This document shows, in pieces, positions 24,661 to 33,602 of a DNA stretch of 64,000 nt (positions are counted from its first letter, which is position 1; every line of letters begins with the position of its first letter). Under the pieces are notes generated by a model. It saw nothing but the letters and a program-made list of their open reading frames with translations, was not told where the DNA came from and ran no database searches. The translations under genes were made by a program, and so were the position numbers. Source of the stretch: Terrabacter sp040702505. Its GTDB lineage: Bacteria; Actinomycetota; Actinomycetes; Actinomycetales; Dermatophilaceae. The stretch lies in the NCBI RefSeq assembly GCF_040702505.1, contig NZ_JBFBLC010000010.1, positions 1 to 64,000 on the forward strand, given 5' to 3'.

Positions 24661-25920
24661 ATGGCGCTAACGCCGGAACAGGTGCTCAACAAGCACTTCC
24701 AGACCACGCAGTTTCGTCGTGGCTACGAGGAGCGGGACGTTGACGACTTCCTCGACGAGATCGTCGCCGAGATGCGCTCGCTGATCGAGCAGCGGGACGA
24801 CTACCTCAAGCAGCTCAACGACTGCCGCGCCAGCAAGAACCAGAGCGCCGTGCGCGCCGACGGCCCGACCGCGGCCATGCCGGCGGTCGCCCGCCCTGGT
24901 GACGAGGCCCGGCTCGGCGGCCTGACCGCCAAGATCCAGGACGCCGAGCGCGCCTTCAAGGCGGCCTCCGAGCGCGCCGCGAAGGCCAAGGCCGAGGCGG
25001 AGAACGCCGAGCGCCTCGCCAAGGAGCGGGTCGAGCGGGCCAAGGCCGAGGCCGACCGTGCCGAGGCCACGGCCAAGGCGGCCGTCGACTCCCAGGCCCT
25101 CGACGACGCGCAGGCCAAGCTCAACGCCCTCAAGTCCCAGGTCGCCGACGCCGAGGCACGGCTGGCCAAGGTGCAGGAGAACGCCCGTGCCGCCGAGGAG
25201 CGCGCCGCCAAGGCGCAGGCCGACGCCGAGGCCGCCGAGACCGAGGCTGCTCGCCTGCGCGAGGAGTCCGCGAAGGCGCCTGCCGCCGCGGCGGCCGCTC
25301 CGGCTGCGGCCCCGCAGGCTCCCAGCGCCCCCGCCGGCAACCTCGACGCCGCCGGCGTGATCGCCCTCGCCCAGCGCCTGCACGACGAGCACGTCGCCGC
25401 AGGTGAGAGCCGACGGGACGAGCTCATCTCGGAGGCCGAGAACCGCCACCGCGAGATGGTCGCGGCCGCCCAGGCGCGTCACGACGAGCTGGTCAACGCC
25501 GGCCAGAGCCGTCACGACCAGGCGACGCAGGAGGCCGAGCGCATCGCGTCCGAGGCCGCCGAGCAGCGCGACCAGATGATCGCCGAGGCCACCTCGCAGC
25601 GCGACCAGATGATCGCCGAAGCCACCTCGCAGCGCGACCAGATGCTCGCCGAGGCCACCACCCGACGCGACGAGATGCTGACCGAGGCGCGCGAGCGCGC
25701 GACCGGCATGGTCGCCGAGGCCCAGCAGAAGAAGGCGGCCCTGCTCGAGGAGCTCGACAAGCAGAAGGGCCTGCTCGACCGCAAGATCGCGGAGCTGCGC
25801 GGCTTCGAGAAGAACTACCGTTCCAACCTCAAGTCCTACATCGAGAGCCAGCTGAACGACCTCGACTCGAGCGCCCAGGAGCCGGCCCACGCCGGCGCCG
25901 GCGAGGGTCACCAGGGCTGA
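24661..25920 (+). CDS. divIVA: Polar growth protein DivIVA/Wag31
   Basis: 419 residues. The N-terminal DivIVA lipid-binding domain is clear (LTPEQVLNKHFQTTQFRRGYEERDVDDFLDEI). A low-similarity linker and a very long Ala/Glu/Lys/Arg coiled coil (about 85-205) follow. An Ala/Pro hinge near 205-225 and a second coiled coil (about 240-405) containing 11-residue repeats come next. DivIVA senses negative membrane curvature and directs apical wall growth in actinobacteria. It is longer than the mycobacterial homologue because of the repeats. A strong terminator follows. Confidence 0.95.
   Translation: MALTPEQVLNKHFQTTQFRRGYEERDVDDFLDEIVAEMRSLIEQRDDYLKQLNDCRASKNQSAVRADGPTAAMPAVARPGDEARLGGLTAKIQDAERAFKAASERAAKAKAEAENAERLAKERVERAKAEADRAEATAKAAVDSQALDDAQAKLNALKSQVADAEARLAKVQENARAAEERAAKAQADAEAAETEAARLREESAKAPAAAAAAPAAAPQAPSAPAGNLDAAGVIALAQRLHDEHVAAGESRRDELISEAENRHREMVAAAQARHDELVNAGQSRHDQATQEAERIASEAAEQRDQMIAEATSQRDQMIAEATSQRDQMLAEATTRRDEMLTEARERATGMVAEAQQKKAALLEELDKQKGLLDRKIAELRGFEKNYRSNLKSYIESQLNDLDSSAQEPAHAGAGEGHQG
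25564..25695 (+). repeat. 33-nt hendecad repeats in divIVA
   Basis: Units start at 25564, 25597, 25630 and 25663. The first three are nearly identical (each encodes QRDQM(I/L)AEATS); the fourth is diverged. An 11-residue period is that of a right-handed or straight coiled coil, so repeat number directly sets rod length. Confidence 0.85.
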
Positions 25921-25942
25921 GGCGCCTCCCCGCAGACGCACC

Positions 25943-25971
25943 AGGCCGCCCGGACGACGTCCGGGCGGCCT
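25943..25971 (+). terminator. divIVA terminator hairpin
   Basis: Perfect 13-bp stem (25943-25955 with 25959-25971) with a 3-nt loop, 22 bp after the divIVA stop. Confidence 0.85.
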
Positions 25972-26020
25972 GTGCCGTCTTCCGAAGGGTGAACAGCGGG
26001 GACCAATTTGCGTTTCACGT

Positions 26021-26049
26021 TTGTGCGGGCCTCTCCCGGGGCTTATTGT
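26021..26049 (+). promoter_or_regulatory. Promoter of the TraR/DksA gene
   Basis: TTGTGC (26021-26026) and TATTGT (26044-26049) with a 17-bp spacer, in a locally A+T-richer stretch after the divIVA terminator. This is one of the better -35/-10 pairs in the window. Confidence 0.6.
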
Positions 26050-26093
26050 CAGCCCCACTTGTCAGCGTCGACGGCATGACGACGGAGGGCCTG

Positions 26094-27074
26094 ATGGCGG
26101 TGAGGAAGACCACGGCGACGGGCACCGCTGCGCCGCAGACCGGTTCCACCGCGGCGAGGAAGGCGGCCGCGAAGAAGTCGACGGCCGGGAAGAAAGCGGT
26201 GCAGAAGGCTGCCGCGAGGAAACCCGCTGTGAAGTCCGCTGCGAAGGAGGCGGCGGTCGACGAGCCCGCTACGGCCGGGTCCACGGCGAAACGGTCTGCG
26301 GCGAGCAGGACCAGCGCTACGAAGAAGACGAGCGCCACCAAGGCCAGCGCCACCAAGGCCAGCGCCACCAAGGACAGCGTCACCACGGCCGGCGCCACGA
26401 GGACCAGCGCCACGAAGAAGACGAGCACCGAGAAGAACCCGACGGGGAACGCGGCCGGTCCGGCCACGTCGCGTCGGTCCACGGCGGCGAAGCAGCCGAC
26501 CGCCACGTCCTCATCCCGTGCAGGTGCCGCGGCCCCGAAGGCCGCCGCGAAGACCCCTGCACCCCGAACCGAGAAGGCACCAGTGACGACGAGTTCCACC
26601 ACCCGCGCGGCCGGCAAGAAGGCCGCCGCGAAGAGCACGACGAAGACCAGCCGCCCCTCCGTCGACACGGCCAAGCTCACCGAGCAGCTGCGCGTCAAGG
26701 AGGACGAGAGCCCCTGGAGCGAGGAGGAGATCACCGAGGTCCGGGGGATCCTGCTCGAGGAGATCGAGCAGCACCGCGTCGAGCTGCAGCTCGCCGAGGA
26801 CGAGCTCGACGAGATGCTGCGCGCGTCCGGGGACGGCGCGGGCGACGACCAGGCCGACGCCGGCGCCAAGACGGCCGAGCGCGAGCACGAGATCTCGGTG
26901 GCCGCGAACGCCCGGGGCAGCCTGCGCCAGGCGGAGCACGCGCTCGAGCAGCTCGACGCCGGCACCTACGGCATCTGCGAGGAGTGCGGCAACCCGATCG
27001 GCAAGCTTCGACTTCAGGCCCGTCCTCGTGCGACCCTGTGCATGACATGCCAGGAGAAGCAGGACCGCCACTGA
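26094..27074 (+). CDS. TraR/DksA-type zinc finger protein with Ala/Lys-rich histone-like N-terminus
   Basis: 326 residues. The first about 200 are Lys/Ala/Ser/Thr-rich with AAKK and SATKA repeats, like histone H1 or the HupB tail. The C-terminal 125 residues are a DksA/TraR domain: an acidic coiled-coil hairpin (EEEITEVRGILLEEIEQHRVELQ) and a C4 zinc finger, CEEC and CMTC, separated by 17 residues. DksA-type proteins bind in the RNA polymerase secondary channel and modulate initiation. The basic tail suggests DNA binding as well. ATG 26094 has GGAGG five bases upstream; ATG 26076 is an alternative. Its place between divIVA and lspA recurs in actinobacteria. Confidence 0.85.
   Translation: MAVRKTTATGTAAPQTGSTAARKAAAKKSTAGKKAVQKAAARKPAVKSAAKEAAVDEPATAGSTAKRSAASRTSATKKTSATKASATKASATKDSVTTAGATRTSATKKTSTEKNPTGNAAGPATSRRSTAAKQPTATSSSRAGAAAPKAAAKTPAPRTEKAPVTTSSTTRAAGKKAAAKSTTKTSRPSVDTAKLTEQLRVKEDESPWSEEEITEVRGILLEEIEQHRVELQLAEDELDEMLRASGDGAGDDQADAGAKTAEREHEISVAANARGSLRQAEHALEQLDAGTYGICEECGNPIGKLRLQARPRATLCMTCQEKQDRH
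26331..26405 (+). repeat. 15-nt tandem repeats in the TraR/DksA gene
   Basis: Five consecutive 15-nt units from 26331. The first two are identical (AGCGCCACCAAGGCC), the third has one change and the last two are diverged. They encode SATKA-like pentapeptides in the basic tail. Confidence 0.8.
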
Positions 27075-27089
27075 CCCCCGAGCACGCCA

Positions 27090-27116
27090 CGTCGACCCCC
27101 CGAGCGGGGGTCGACG
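27090..27116 (+). terminator. Hairpin between the TraR/DksA gene and lspA
   Basis: Perfect 11-bp stem (27090-27100 with 27106-27116) and a 5-nt loop, 15 bp after the stop. Its 3' arm GGGGGT could double as ribosome site of lspA, so translation of lspA might depend on its folding; that is inference. Confidence 0.65.
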
Positions 27117-27118
27117 GC

Positions 27119-27751
27119 GTGTCCGCCCCTTCGACGACCGACAGCCGCGCAGGCTCTCGCACCGACCCTCGAACCGAGACCGATGCCGACACCCAGACCG
27201 TGAGCTCGCCCGACCCAGACGACAGCCGACCGACACCGCGCCGGCGCAGACGGCTCTTCGCCGTCCTCGCCGTGGTGGCGGTTCTCGCCTACCTCAGCGA
27301 CCAGCTCACCAAGGTGGTCGCGCTCGACGTGCTCGCCGATGGCGAGTCCCGCCCGTTCATCGGGCAGCTGATCCGCTTCAAGCTCATCGGCAACCCCGGC
27401 GCGGCCCTGTCCCTCGGCGCCGGCAACACGTGGGTCATGACGGGGATCGCGATCGCCGTCCTCGTCGCCATCGTCGTCGTCGCGCGCCAACTCGGTTCGC
27501 GGGCGTGGGCGATCGCGCTCGGGATGCTGCTGGGTGCCGCGCTGGGCAACCTCACCGACCGCTTCATCCGTCCGCCCGGTGGCGGCCAGGGCCACGTCGT
27601 CGACTTCATCGACTACGACCAGTGGTTCATCGGCAACGTGGCCGACATCTGGATCGTCTCGGCCGCGGCCCTCATCGTCATCCTCGCGATGCTCGGCATC
27701 GGGGTCGACGGCCGCCGCGAGCGGGGCAAGGCCGGTGGTGACGATGCCTGA
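27119..27751 (+). CDS. lspA: Signal peptidase II (prolipoprotein signal peptidase)
   Basis: Up to 210 residues with four membrane helices. Active-site neighbourhoods NPGAALSL, GNLTDRF and GNVADIWIVSAA carry the two catalytic aspartates (in LTDR and VAD). LspA cleaves lipoprotein signal peptides after lipidation. The start is uncertain: GTG 27119 has GGGGGT eight bases upstream, giving a 45-residue polar N-terminus; GTG 27200 would give a more usual 183 residues but has no ribosome site. It overlaps the next gene. Confidence 0.9.
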   Translation: MSAPSTTDSRAGSRTDPRTETDADTQTVSSPDPDDSRPTPRRRRRLFAVLAVVAVLAYLSDQLTKVVALDVLADGESRPFIGQLIRFKLIGNPGAALSLGAGNTWVMTGIAIAVLVAIVVVARQLGSRAWAIALGMLLGAALGNLTDRFIRPPGGGQGHVVDFIDYDQWFIGNVADIWIVSAAALIVILAMLGIGVDGRRERGKAGGDDA

Positions 27752-28676
27752 CGTGCGCACCGTCCTCGTCCCCGACGGCCTCGAGGGCGAACGCGTCGAC
27801 GCCGGGGTCGCGCGCCTCTTCGGTGTCTCGCGCACCAAGGCCGCCGAGCTCGCCGCCGACGGGCACGTCGTGCTCGAAGGCAAGGCAGTGGGCAAGTCGG
27901 AGCGGCTCTCGGCCGGGTCGATGCTCGAGGTGTCGCTGCCCAGCGCCCAGGAGAGTCCCAGCCTGCAGGTCATCGCCCAGCCTGTCCCCGGCATGCGGAT
28001 CATCCACGACGACGACGACATCGTCGTGGTCGACAAACCCGTCGGGGTGGCCGCCCACCCCAGCGTGGGCTGGACCGGCCCCGACGTCGTCTCCGGGCTG
28101 GCCGCGGCCGGCTACCGCATCTCGACCTCGGGAGCGCCCGAGCGCCAGGGGATCGTCAGCCGCCTGGACGTGGGCACCTCGGGACTCATGGTGGTCGCGA
28201 AGAGCGAGTACGCGTACTCCCGCCTCAAGCACGCCTTCCGCAGCCGCACCGTCGACAAGACCTACCACGCCCTCGTGCAGGGGCTGCCCGACCCGGTGGT
28301 CGGCACCGTCGATGCGCCGATCGGCCGCCACCCGGGGCACGACTACAAGTTCGCGGTGATGGGCAGCGGGAAGCCGTCGGTGACCCACTACGAGGTGATC
28401 GAGGCCTTCCGCCACGCGAGCCTGCTCGACATCCACCTCGAGACGGGTCGCACCCACCAGATCCGCGTGCACTTCGCGGCCCTGCATCACCCGTGCTGCG
28501 GCGACCTGACCTACGGCGCCGACCCGAGGCTCGCGGCCCGGCTCGCGCTCGAGCGGCAGTGGCTGCACGCCGTGGGCCTCGGCTTCGAGCACCCGGGCAC
28601 GGGGGAGTACGTCCACTTCGAGAGCCCCTACCCCGAGGACCTGCAGCGCGCCCTCGACGTCGTCGCGACGTTCTAG
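27744..28676 (+). CDS. RluD-type 23S rRNA pseudouridine synthase
   Basis: 310 residues from ATG 27744, overlapping lspA by eight bases. It has an N-terminal S4 RNA-binding domain (about 12-70), then VVDKPVGVAAHPS and the catalytic motif GIVSRLDVGTSGLMVVAK. Its aspartate attacks uridine. TGRTHQIRVHFA in the C-terminal half completes the RluA/RluD signature. Actinobacterial orthologues beside lspA are annotated RluD-like; which uridines are modified cannot be read from sequence. Confidence 0.92.
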   Translation: MPDVRTVLVPDGLEGERVDAGVARLFGVSRTKAAELAADGHVVLEGKAVGKSERLSAGSMLEVSLPSAQESPSLQVIAQPVPGMRIIHDDDDIVVVDKPVGVAAHPSVGWTGPDVVSGLAAAGYRISTSGAPERQGIVSRLDVGTSGLMVVAKSEYAYSRLKHAFRSRTVDKTYHALVQGLPDPVVGTVDAPIGRHPGHDYKFAVMGSGKPSVTHYEVIEAFRHASLLDIHLETGRTHQIRVHFAALHHPCCGDLTYGADPRLAARLALERQWLHAVGLGFEHPGTGEYVHFESPYPEDLQRALDVVATF

Positions 28677-28834
28677 GACCCTCACCTTCGAGTCGAGGTC
28701 GAAAGACGATCGAGTATGCCGTCCGGACCCTCCGCGGGCCCGGGCGGCTTCGTCGCCCGCGCGTTCGGACGACAGCTGGAGCGACTGGCCGCGACACCGG
28801 ATCCGACACGCCGGGGAGTGTCCTCGGCGAGGCT

Positions 28835-28840
28835 TAGACT
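28835..28840 (+). promoter_or_regulatory. -10 box of a leaderless dnaE transcript
   Basis: TAGACT is followed by eight bases and then the dnaE ATG, with no Shine-Dalgarno in between. The preceding 158-bp gap contains no gene. Confidence 0.55.
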
Positions 28841-28848
28841 CATCCACG

Positions 28849-31800
28849 ATGTCGACCCAAGCCGCCCCGAAGAACGACCCGAACTTCGTGCACCTCCACG
28901 TGCACACGGAGTACTCCATGCTCGACGGGGCGGCCCGCATCGGCGACCTCTTCAGCGAGGCCGCGCGCATGGGTATGCCCGCCCTGGCCACGACCGACCA
29001 CGGCTACGTCTTCGGTGCCTACGAGTTCTGGAAGAAGGCGCAGGGCACCGGGGTCAAGCCGATCATCGGCGTCGAGGCCTACATCACGCCGGGCACCCAC
29101 CGCACCGACCGCACCAAGGTCAGCTGGGGCGACGGCGGCCGCGACGACGTCTCCGGCAGCGGCGCCTACACCCACATGACGATGCTCGCCCAGAACAACG
29201 AGGGCATGCACAACCTGTTCCGGATGAGCTCGATCGCGAGCCTCGACCAGGTCTACACGAAGTGGCCGCGCATCGACCGCGAGCTGCTCGGGGCCTATGG
29301 CAAGGGCCTGATCGTCACCACCGGGTGCCCGTCGAGCGAGATCCAGACCAAGCTGCGCTTCGGGATGTACGACGAGGCCCGTGAGGTCGCCGGCGAGCTG
29401 CGCGACATCTTCGGCAACGAGAACGTCTACGTCGAGCTGATGGACCACGGCCTCGACATCGAGCGCCGCACCCAGAAGGACCTCATCCGCCTCGCCCGCG
29501 ACCTCAAGCTGCCGCTGGTCGCCACCAACGACCTGCACTACACCCGGGCCGAGGACGCCAAGGCCCATGCGGCGCTGCTGTGCGTCCAGTCCGGCTCGAC
29601 CCTGATGGACCCCAACCGGTTCAAGTTCGACGCCGACGACTTCTACCTCAAGTCCGCCCAGGAGATGCGCCACCTGTGGCGCGAGCTGCCCGAGGCGTGT
29701 GACAACACGCTGCTCATCGCCGAGCGCTGCGAGGTCTCCTTCGAGGAGGGCGAGGGGCGCTACATGCCGCGCTTCCCCTGCCCGCCCGGCGAGGACGAGA
29801 CGTCGTGGTTCATCAAGGAGGTCGAGACCGGCCTGCAGCGTCGCTTCCCCGAGGGGGTGCCCGACTACGCCCGCAAGCAGGCGGCCTTCGAGGAGGACGT
29901 CATCGTCTCCAAGGGCTACCCGGGCTACTTCCTCGTCGTCGCCGACTTCATCAACTGGGCCAAGCGCAACGGCATCCGCGTCGGCCCCGGCCGAGGCTCG
30001 GGCGCCGGCTCGATGTGCGCCTACGCGATGGGCATCACCGACCTCGACCCGATCCCGCACGGCCTGATCTTCGAGCGGTTCCTCAACCCCGAGCGCATGT
30101 CGATGCCCGACTTCGACGTCGACTTCGACGAGCGCCGGCGCGGTGAGGTGATCCGCTACGTCACCGAGAAGTACGGCGAGGAGCGCGTCGCCCAGATCGT
30201 CACGTACGGCACCATCAAGGCCAAGCAGGCCCTCAAGGACGCCAGCCGCGTCCTCGGCCACCCGTTCGCGATGGGCGAGAAGCTCACCAAGGCGATGCCG
30301 CCCGACGTCATGGGCAAGGGCATGCCGCTCGCGGACGTGTTCAAGCCGGACTCCAAGCGCTACAACGAGGCCGTCGACTTCCGGGCCGTGCACGACGAGG
30401 ACCCGCAGGCCCAGGAGGTCGTCGCGACCGCCCTCGGCCTCGAGGGCCTGAAGCGCCAGTGGGGCGTCCACGCCGCCGGCGTCATCATGAGCAGCGAGCC
30501 GCTCGTCGACGTCATCCCGATCATGCGCCGCCTGCAGGACGGCCAGATCATCACGCAGTTCGACTACCCGAGCTGCGAGAACCTCGGCCTGGTCAAGATG
30601 GACTTCCTTGGGCTGCGCAACCTGACGATCCTCGACGACGCCATCGAGAACATCAAGCTCAACCGCGACGAGGACATCGACCTCGACGCCCTGTCCAAGG
30701 ACATGACCGACAAGGCCACCTACGAGCTGCTCGGCCGGGGCGACACGCTCGGCGTCTTCCAGCTCGACGGCGGCGGCATGCGCGCCCTGCTGCGGCTCAT
30801 GCAGCCCGACAACTTCGAGGACATCTCCGCCGCCCTCGCGCTCTACCGGCCCGGCCCGATGGGCGTGAACGCCCACACCAACTTCGCCCTGCGCAAGAAC
30901 GGCAAGCAGGAGCTCATCCCGCTCGACCCGCAGCTGAAGGGCAAGCTGCAGCCCGAGATGGTCGAGGCCCTCGACCCGATCCTGAAGATGACCTACGGCC
31001 TGGTCATCTACCAGGAGCAGGTCATGGAGATCGCCCAGAAGCTCGCCGGCTACACCCTCGGCAACGCCGACCTGCTGCGCCGTGCCATGGGCAAGAAGAA
31101 GAAGGAGGTCCTCGACGCCGAGTACGTCCCCTTCTCCGAGGGCATGAAGGCCAACGGCTTCAACGAGGCCTCGATCGCCGCGCTCTGGGGTGTCCTCGTC
31201 CCGTTCTCGGACTACGCGTTCAACAAGGCGCACACGGCCGCATACGGCCTCGTCTCCTACTGGACCGCCTACCTCAAGGCCAACTACCCGGCCGAGTACA
31301 TGGCGGCGCTGCTGACGAGCGTGCGCGACGACAAGGACAAGTCGGCGCTCTACCTCAACGAGTGCCGGCACATGGGCATCAAGGTGCTGCCGCCCGACGT
31401 CAACGAGTCGATCGCCAACTTCGCGGCCGTCGGCACCGACATCCGCTTCGGCCTCGCCGCCATCCGCAACGTCGGCCTCCCGGTGGTCCAGGCCATCATC
31501 AAGGCGCGTGAGGAGAAGGGCGCCTTCGCCTCGTTCAAGGACTTCCTGTCCAAGGTGCCGGCCGTCGTCTGCAACAAGCGCACCATCGAGTCGCTCATCA
31601 AGGGCGGCGCCTTCGACTCGCTCGGCGAGTCGCGGCGCGGCATGGTCGAGGTGCACGAGCGCTACATCGACGCGCTCGTCGAGGTCAAGAAGCAGGAGGC
31701 CATCGGCCAGGACAGCCTCTTCGGCAGCTTCGGCGACGACGCGGCCGACGGCCAGCCGGGCCCCGGCGCCTTCGACGGGCTCCCGCCGGTGCCCACCCTC

Positions 31801-32439
31801 GAGTGGGACAAGTCGACCCTGCTGTCGTTCGAGCGCGAGATGCTCGGCCTCTACGTCAGCGACCACCCGCTCTTCGGCATCGAGCACATCCTCGCCACGC
31901 ACGCCGACACCTCCATCGCTGCGCTGATGGGTGACGACCCGAAGCCCGACGGCACCCCCGTGACCGTGGCGGGCCTGATCACGAGCCTGCAGCTCAAGCG
32001 CACGAAGAAGGGCGACCTGTGGGCCATCGCCACGGTCGAGGACCTCGACGGAGCCGTCGAGTGCCTCTTCTTCCCGTCCGCCTACATGACCTACTCCACG
32101 ATGCTCGCCCAGGACACCGTGTGCGCGGTCAAGGGCAGGGTCAGCGCGCGCGACGACTCGATCTCGATCTTCGCGCAGGAGCTGGCGATCCCCGACATCA
32201 AGGAGGGGCCGCGCGGGCCAGTCGTGCTGACCCTCCCGCTCGGGCGGGCCACCCCGGCCATCGCCGAGAGCCTCAAGCGCGTCCTCGGTGAGCACCCCGG
32301 GGCCACCGAGGTGCAGGTCAAGCTCACCCAGCCCGGGCGATCGGTGCTGATGTCGCTCGACGACTCGCTGCGGGTCAACGCGACCTCCGCGCTGTTCGGC
32401 GACCTCAAGGCCCTCCTGGGCCCGGCCTGCCTCAGCTGA
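28849..32439 (+). CDS. dnaE: DNA polymerase III alpha subunit DnaE
   Basis: 1196 residues, the usual length of the replicative DnaE1 type. The PHP domain opens with HLHVHTEYSMLDGAAR (about 15-30). The palm carries GPGRGSGAGSM and the three catalytic aspartates D421, D423 and D425 in PDFDVDFDE. Fingers, helix-hairpin-helix region and a C-terminal OB fold (about 1000-1085) follow. It is the catalytic subunit of the replicase. It appears to be transcribed from its own leaderless promoter. Confidence 0.96.
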   Translation: MSTQAAPKNDPNFVHLHVHTEYSMLDGAARIGDLFSEAARMGMPALATTDHGYVFGAYEFWKKAQGTGVKPIIGVEAYITPGTHRTDRTKVSWGDGGRDDVSGSGAYTHMTMLAQNNEGMHNLFRMSSIASLDQVYTKWPRIDRELLGAYGKGLIVTTGCPSSEIQTKLRFGMYDEAREVAGELRDIFGNENVYVELMDHGLDIERRTQKDLIRLARDLKLPLVATNDLHYTRAEDAKAHAALLCVQSGSTLMDPNRFKFDADDFYLKSAQEMRHLWRELPEACDNTLLIAERCEVSFEEGEGRYMPRFPCPPGEDETSWFIKEVETGLQRRFPEGVPDYARKQAAFEEDVIVSKGYPGYFLVVADFINWAKRNGIRVGPGRGSGAGSMCAYAMGITDLDPIPHGLIFERFLNPERMSMPDFDVDFDERRRGEVIRYVTEKYGEERVAQIVTYGTIKAKQALKDASRVLGHPFAMGEKLTKAMPPDVMGKGMPLADVFKPDSKRYNEAVDFRAVHDEDPQAQEVVATALGLEGLKRQWGVHAAGVIMSSEPLVDVIPIMRRLQDGQIITQFDYPSCENLGLVKMDFLGLRNLTILDDAIENIKLNRDEDIDLDALSKDMTDKATYELLGRGDTLGVFQLDGGGMRALLRLMQPDNFEDISAALALYRPGPMGVNAHTNFALRKNGKQELIPLDPQLKGKLQPEMVEALDPILKMTYGLVIYQEQVMEIAQKLAGYTLGNADLLRRAMGKKKKEVLDAEYVPFSEGMKANGFNEASIAALWGVLVPFSDYAFNKAHTAAYGLVSYWTAYLKANYPAEYMAALLTSVRDDKDKSALYLNECRHMGIKVLPPDVNESIANFAAVGTDIRFGLAAIRNVGLPVVQAIIKAREEKGAFASFKDFLSKVPAVVCNKRTIESLIKGGAFDSLGESRRGMVEVHERYIDALVEVKKQEAIGQDSLFGSFGDDAADGQPGPGAFDGLPPVPTLEWDKSTLLSFEREMLGLYVSDHPLFGIEHILATHADTSIAALMGDDPKPDGTPVTVAGLITSLQLKRTKKGDLWAIATVEDLDGAVECLFFPSAYMTYSTMLAQDTVCAVKGRVSARDDSISIFAQELAIPDIKEGPRGPVVLTLPLGRATPAIAESLKRVLGEHPGATEVQVKLTQPGRSVLMSLDDSLRVNATSALFGDLKALLGPACLS

Positions 32440-32456
32440 CGCGCGGACGGGCAGTG

Positions 32457-33602
32457 ATGCGCGAGAGCGACCGGCGGCGGCTGCGCCGGGCGCGGGTGGC
32501 CGCCCTCGGCCTCACTCCGCGGCTCGGCGCCGGCGACACGGCACCGGTGTCAGCGCTCGAGGTGGCCCGTGAGCTCGGCGCCCTGCAGGCCCAGGACTAC
32601 GGCAGCGGGGCGTGGTCCCTCGGGGTGCGGTCGGGCCTGACGCTGGCGCAGGTGGAGCAGGCGGTCCATGACCGGGAGGTCGTACGCACCTGGCCGATGC
32701 GGGGCACCATCCACTGGGTTCCCGCGGAGGACGCCCGGTGGATGTGCGAGCTGTTCGCCGCGCCTCGCAGCACCACCCTGGCGACCCGGTTCGCCCAGCT
32801 GGGCATCACCGCGGCCGACCTCGAGCGGTCGGGAGCCCTCTTCGAGGAGCACCTGACCCGGCCGATGAGCCGGCCCGACGTCGCCGCCCTGCTCGTCGAG
32901 CACGGCATCGACCCGACCGACCAGCGCAACTACCACCTCATCGGCTACCACTGCATGACCGGACTCATCTGCCACGGTCCGCTCCTCGGCAAGCAGCCGA
33001 GCTTCGTCCTCATCGACTCGTGGATCCCGCACTCGCGCAGGCCATCTCGCGAGGAGGCGCTCGCGACCACGGCCGAGCGCTACGTCCGCAGCCACGGCCC
33101 GGTCACCGAGAAGGACCTCGCCGGCTGGCTGCTCAAGCCGCTGGCGCTCACCCGGGAGGCGCTCTCCCTCGTCGAGGACCAGCTGGTGCGCGAGGAGCTC
33201 GACGGGCAGGTGTGGCTCAGCCACGCCGACGCGCGCCCCGTGCCCGAGGGCCCGGCCGGCGTGCACCTGCTGCCGCAGTGGGACGAGTTCCTGCTCGGCT
33301 ACAAGTCGCGCGACGTGACGCTGCCGCCCGAGCACTTCGTCAAGGTCGTGCCCGGCCGCAACATGGTGTTCAAGCCGACCCTCGTCGTCGACGGCGAGGT
33401 CGCAGGCACCTGGCGGCGCGACCAGAGGCGCACCCACGTCCGCGTCGAGGTGCAGCCGTTCACCCGGCTGTCCGACCGACGCTGGCGGGAGGTCGACCGT
33501 GCCGCAGCGGCCTACGCGGCCTTCCTCGAGACCGACGTCGAGGTCGTACGCGTGGAGCCGGGGCTCGCGAGCCCCGACGCCTCACGCACGGGGAGCGACT
33601 GA
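32457..33602 (+). CDS. Winged-helix DNA-binding protein of the AlkZ/YcaQ superfamily
   Basis: 381 residues. The HTH_42 (PF06224-type) pattern is recognisable: ELGALQAQDYG near residue 42, VVRTWPMRGTIHWVPAED and a C-terminal LLPQWDEFLLGYKSRD. AlkZ/YcaQ DNA glycosylases repair alkylated or crosslinked bases using a Q-x-Q (or Q-x-D) motif; QAQ here matches the Q-x-Q form. Glycosylase activity is therefore possible but unproven. It begins 17 bp after dnaE (GTG 32454 is an alternative start) and abuts the next gene without a gap. Confidence 0.8.
   Translation: MRESDRRRLRRARVAALGLTPRLGAGDTAPVSALEVARELGALQAQDYGSGAWSLGVRSGLTLAQVEQAVHDREVVRTWPMRGTIHWVPAEDARWMCELFAAPRSTTLATRFAQLGITAADLERSGALFEEHLTRPMSRPDVAALLVEHGIDPTDQRNYHLIGYHCMTGLICHGPLLGKQPSFVLIDSWIPHSRRPSREEALATTAERYVRSHGPVTEKDLAGWLLKPLALTREALSLVEDQLVREELDGQVWLSHADARPVPEGPAGVHLLPQWDEFLLGYKSRDVTLPPEHFVKVVPGRNMVFKPTLVVDGEVAGTWRRDQRRTHVRVEVQPFTRLSDRRWREVDRAAAAYAAFLETDVEVVRVEPGLASPDASRTGSD

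Noticed and set aside
28840..32295. 1151-codon open frame on the minus strand opposite dnaE
   Set aside because: Its composition (Val/Leu/Asp/Glu/Arg/Gly/His runs without domains) is the complement of a high-GC gene. dnaE on the plus strand has full conserved motifs.
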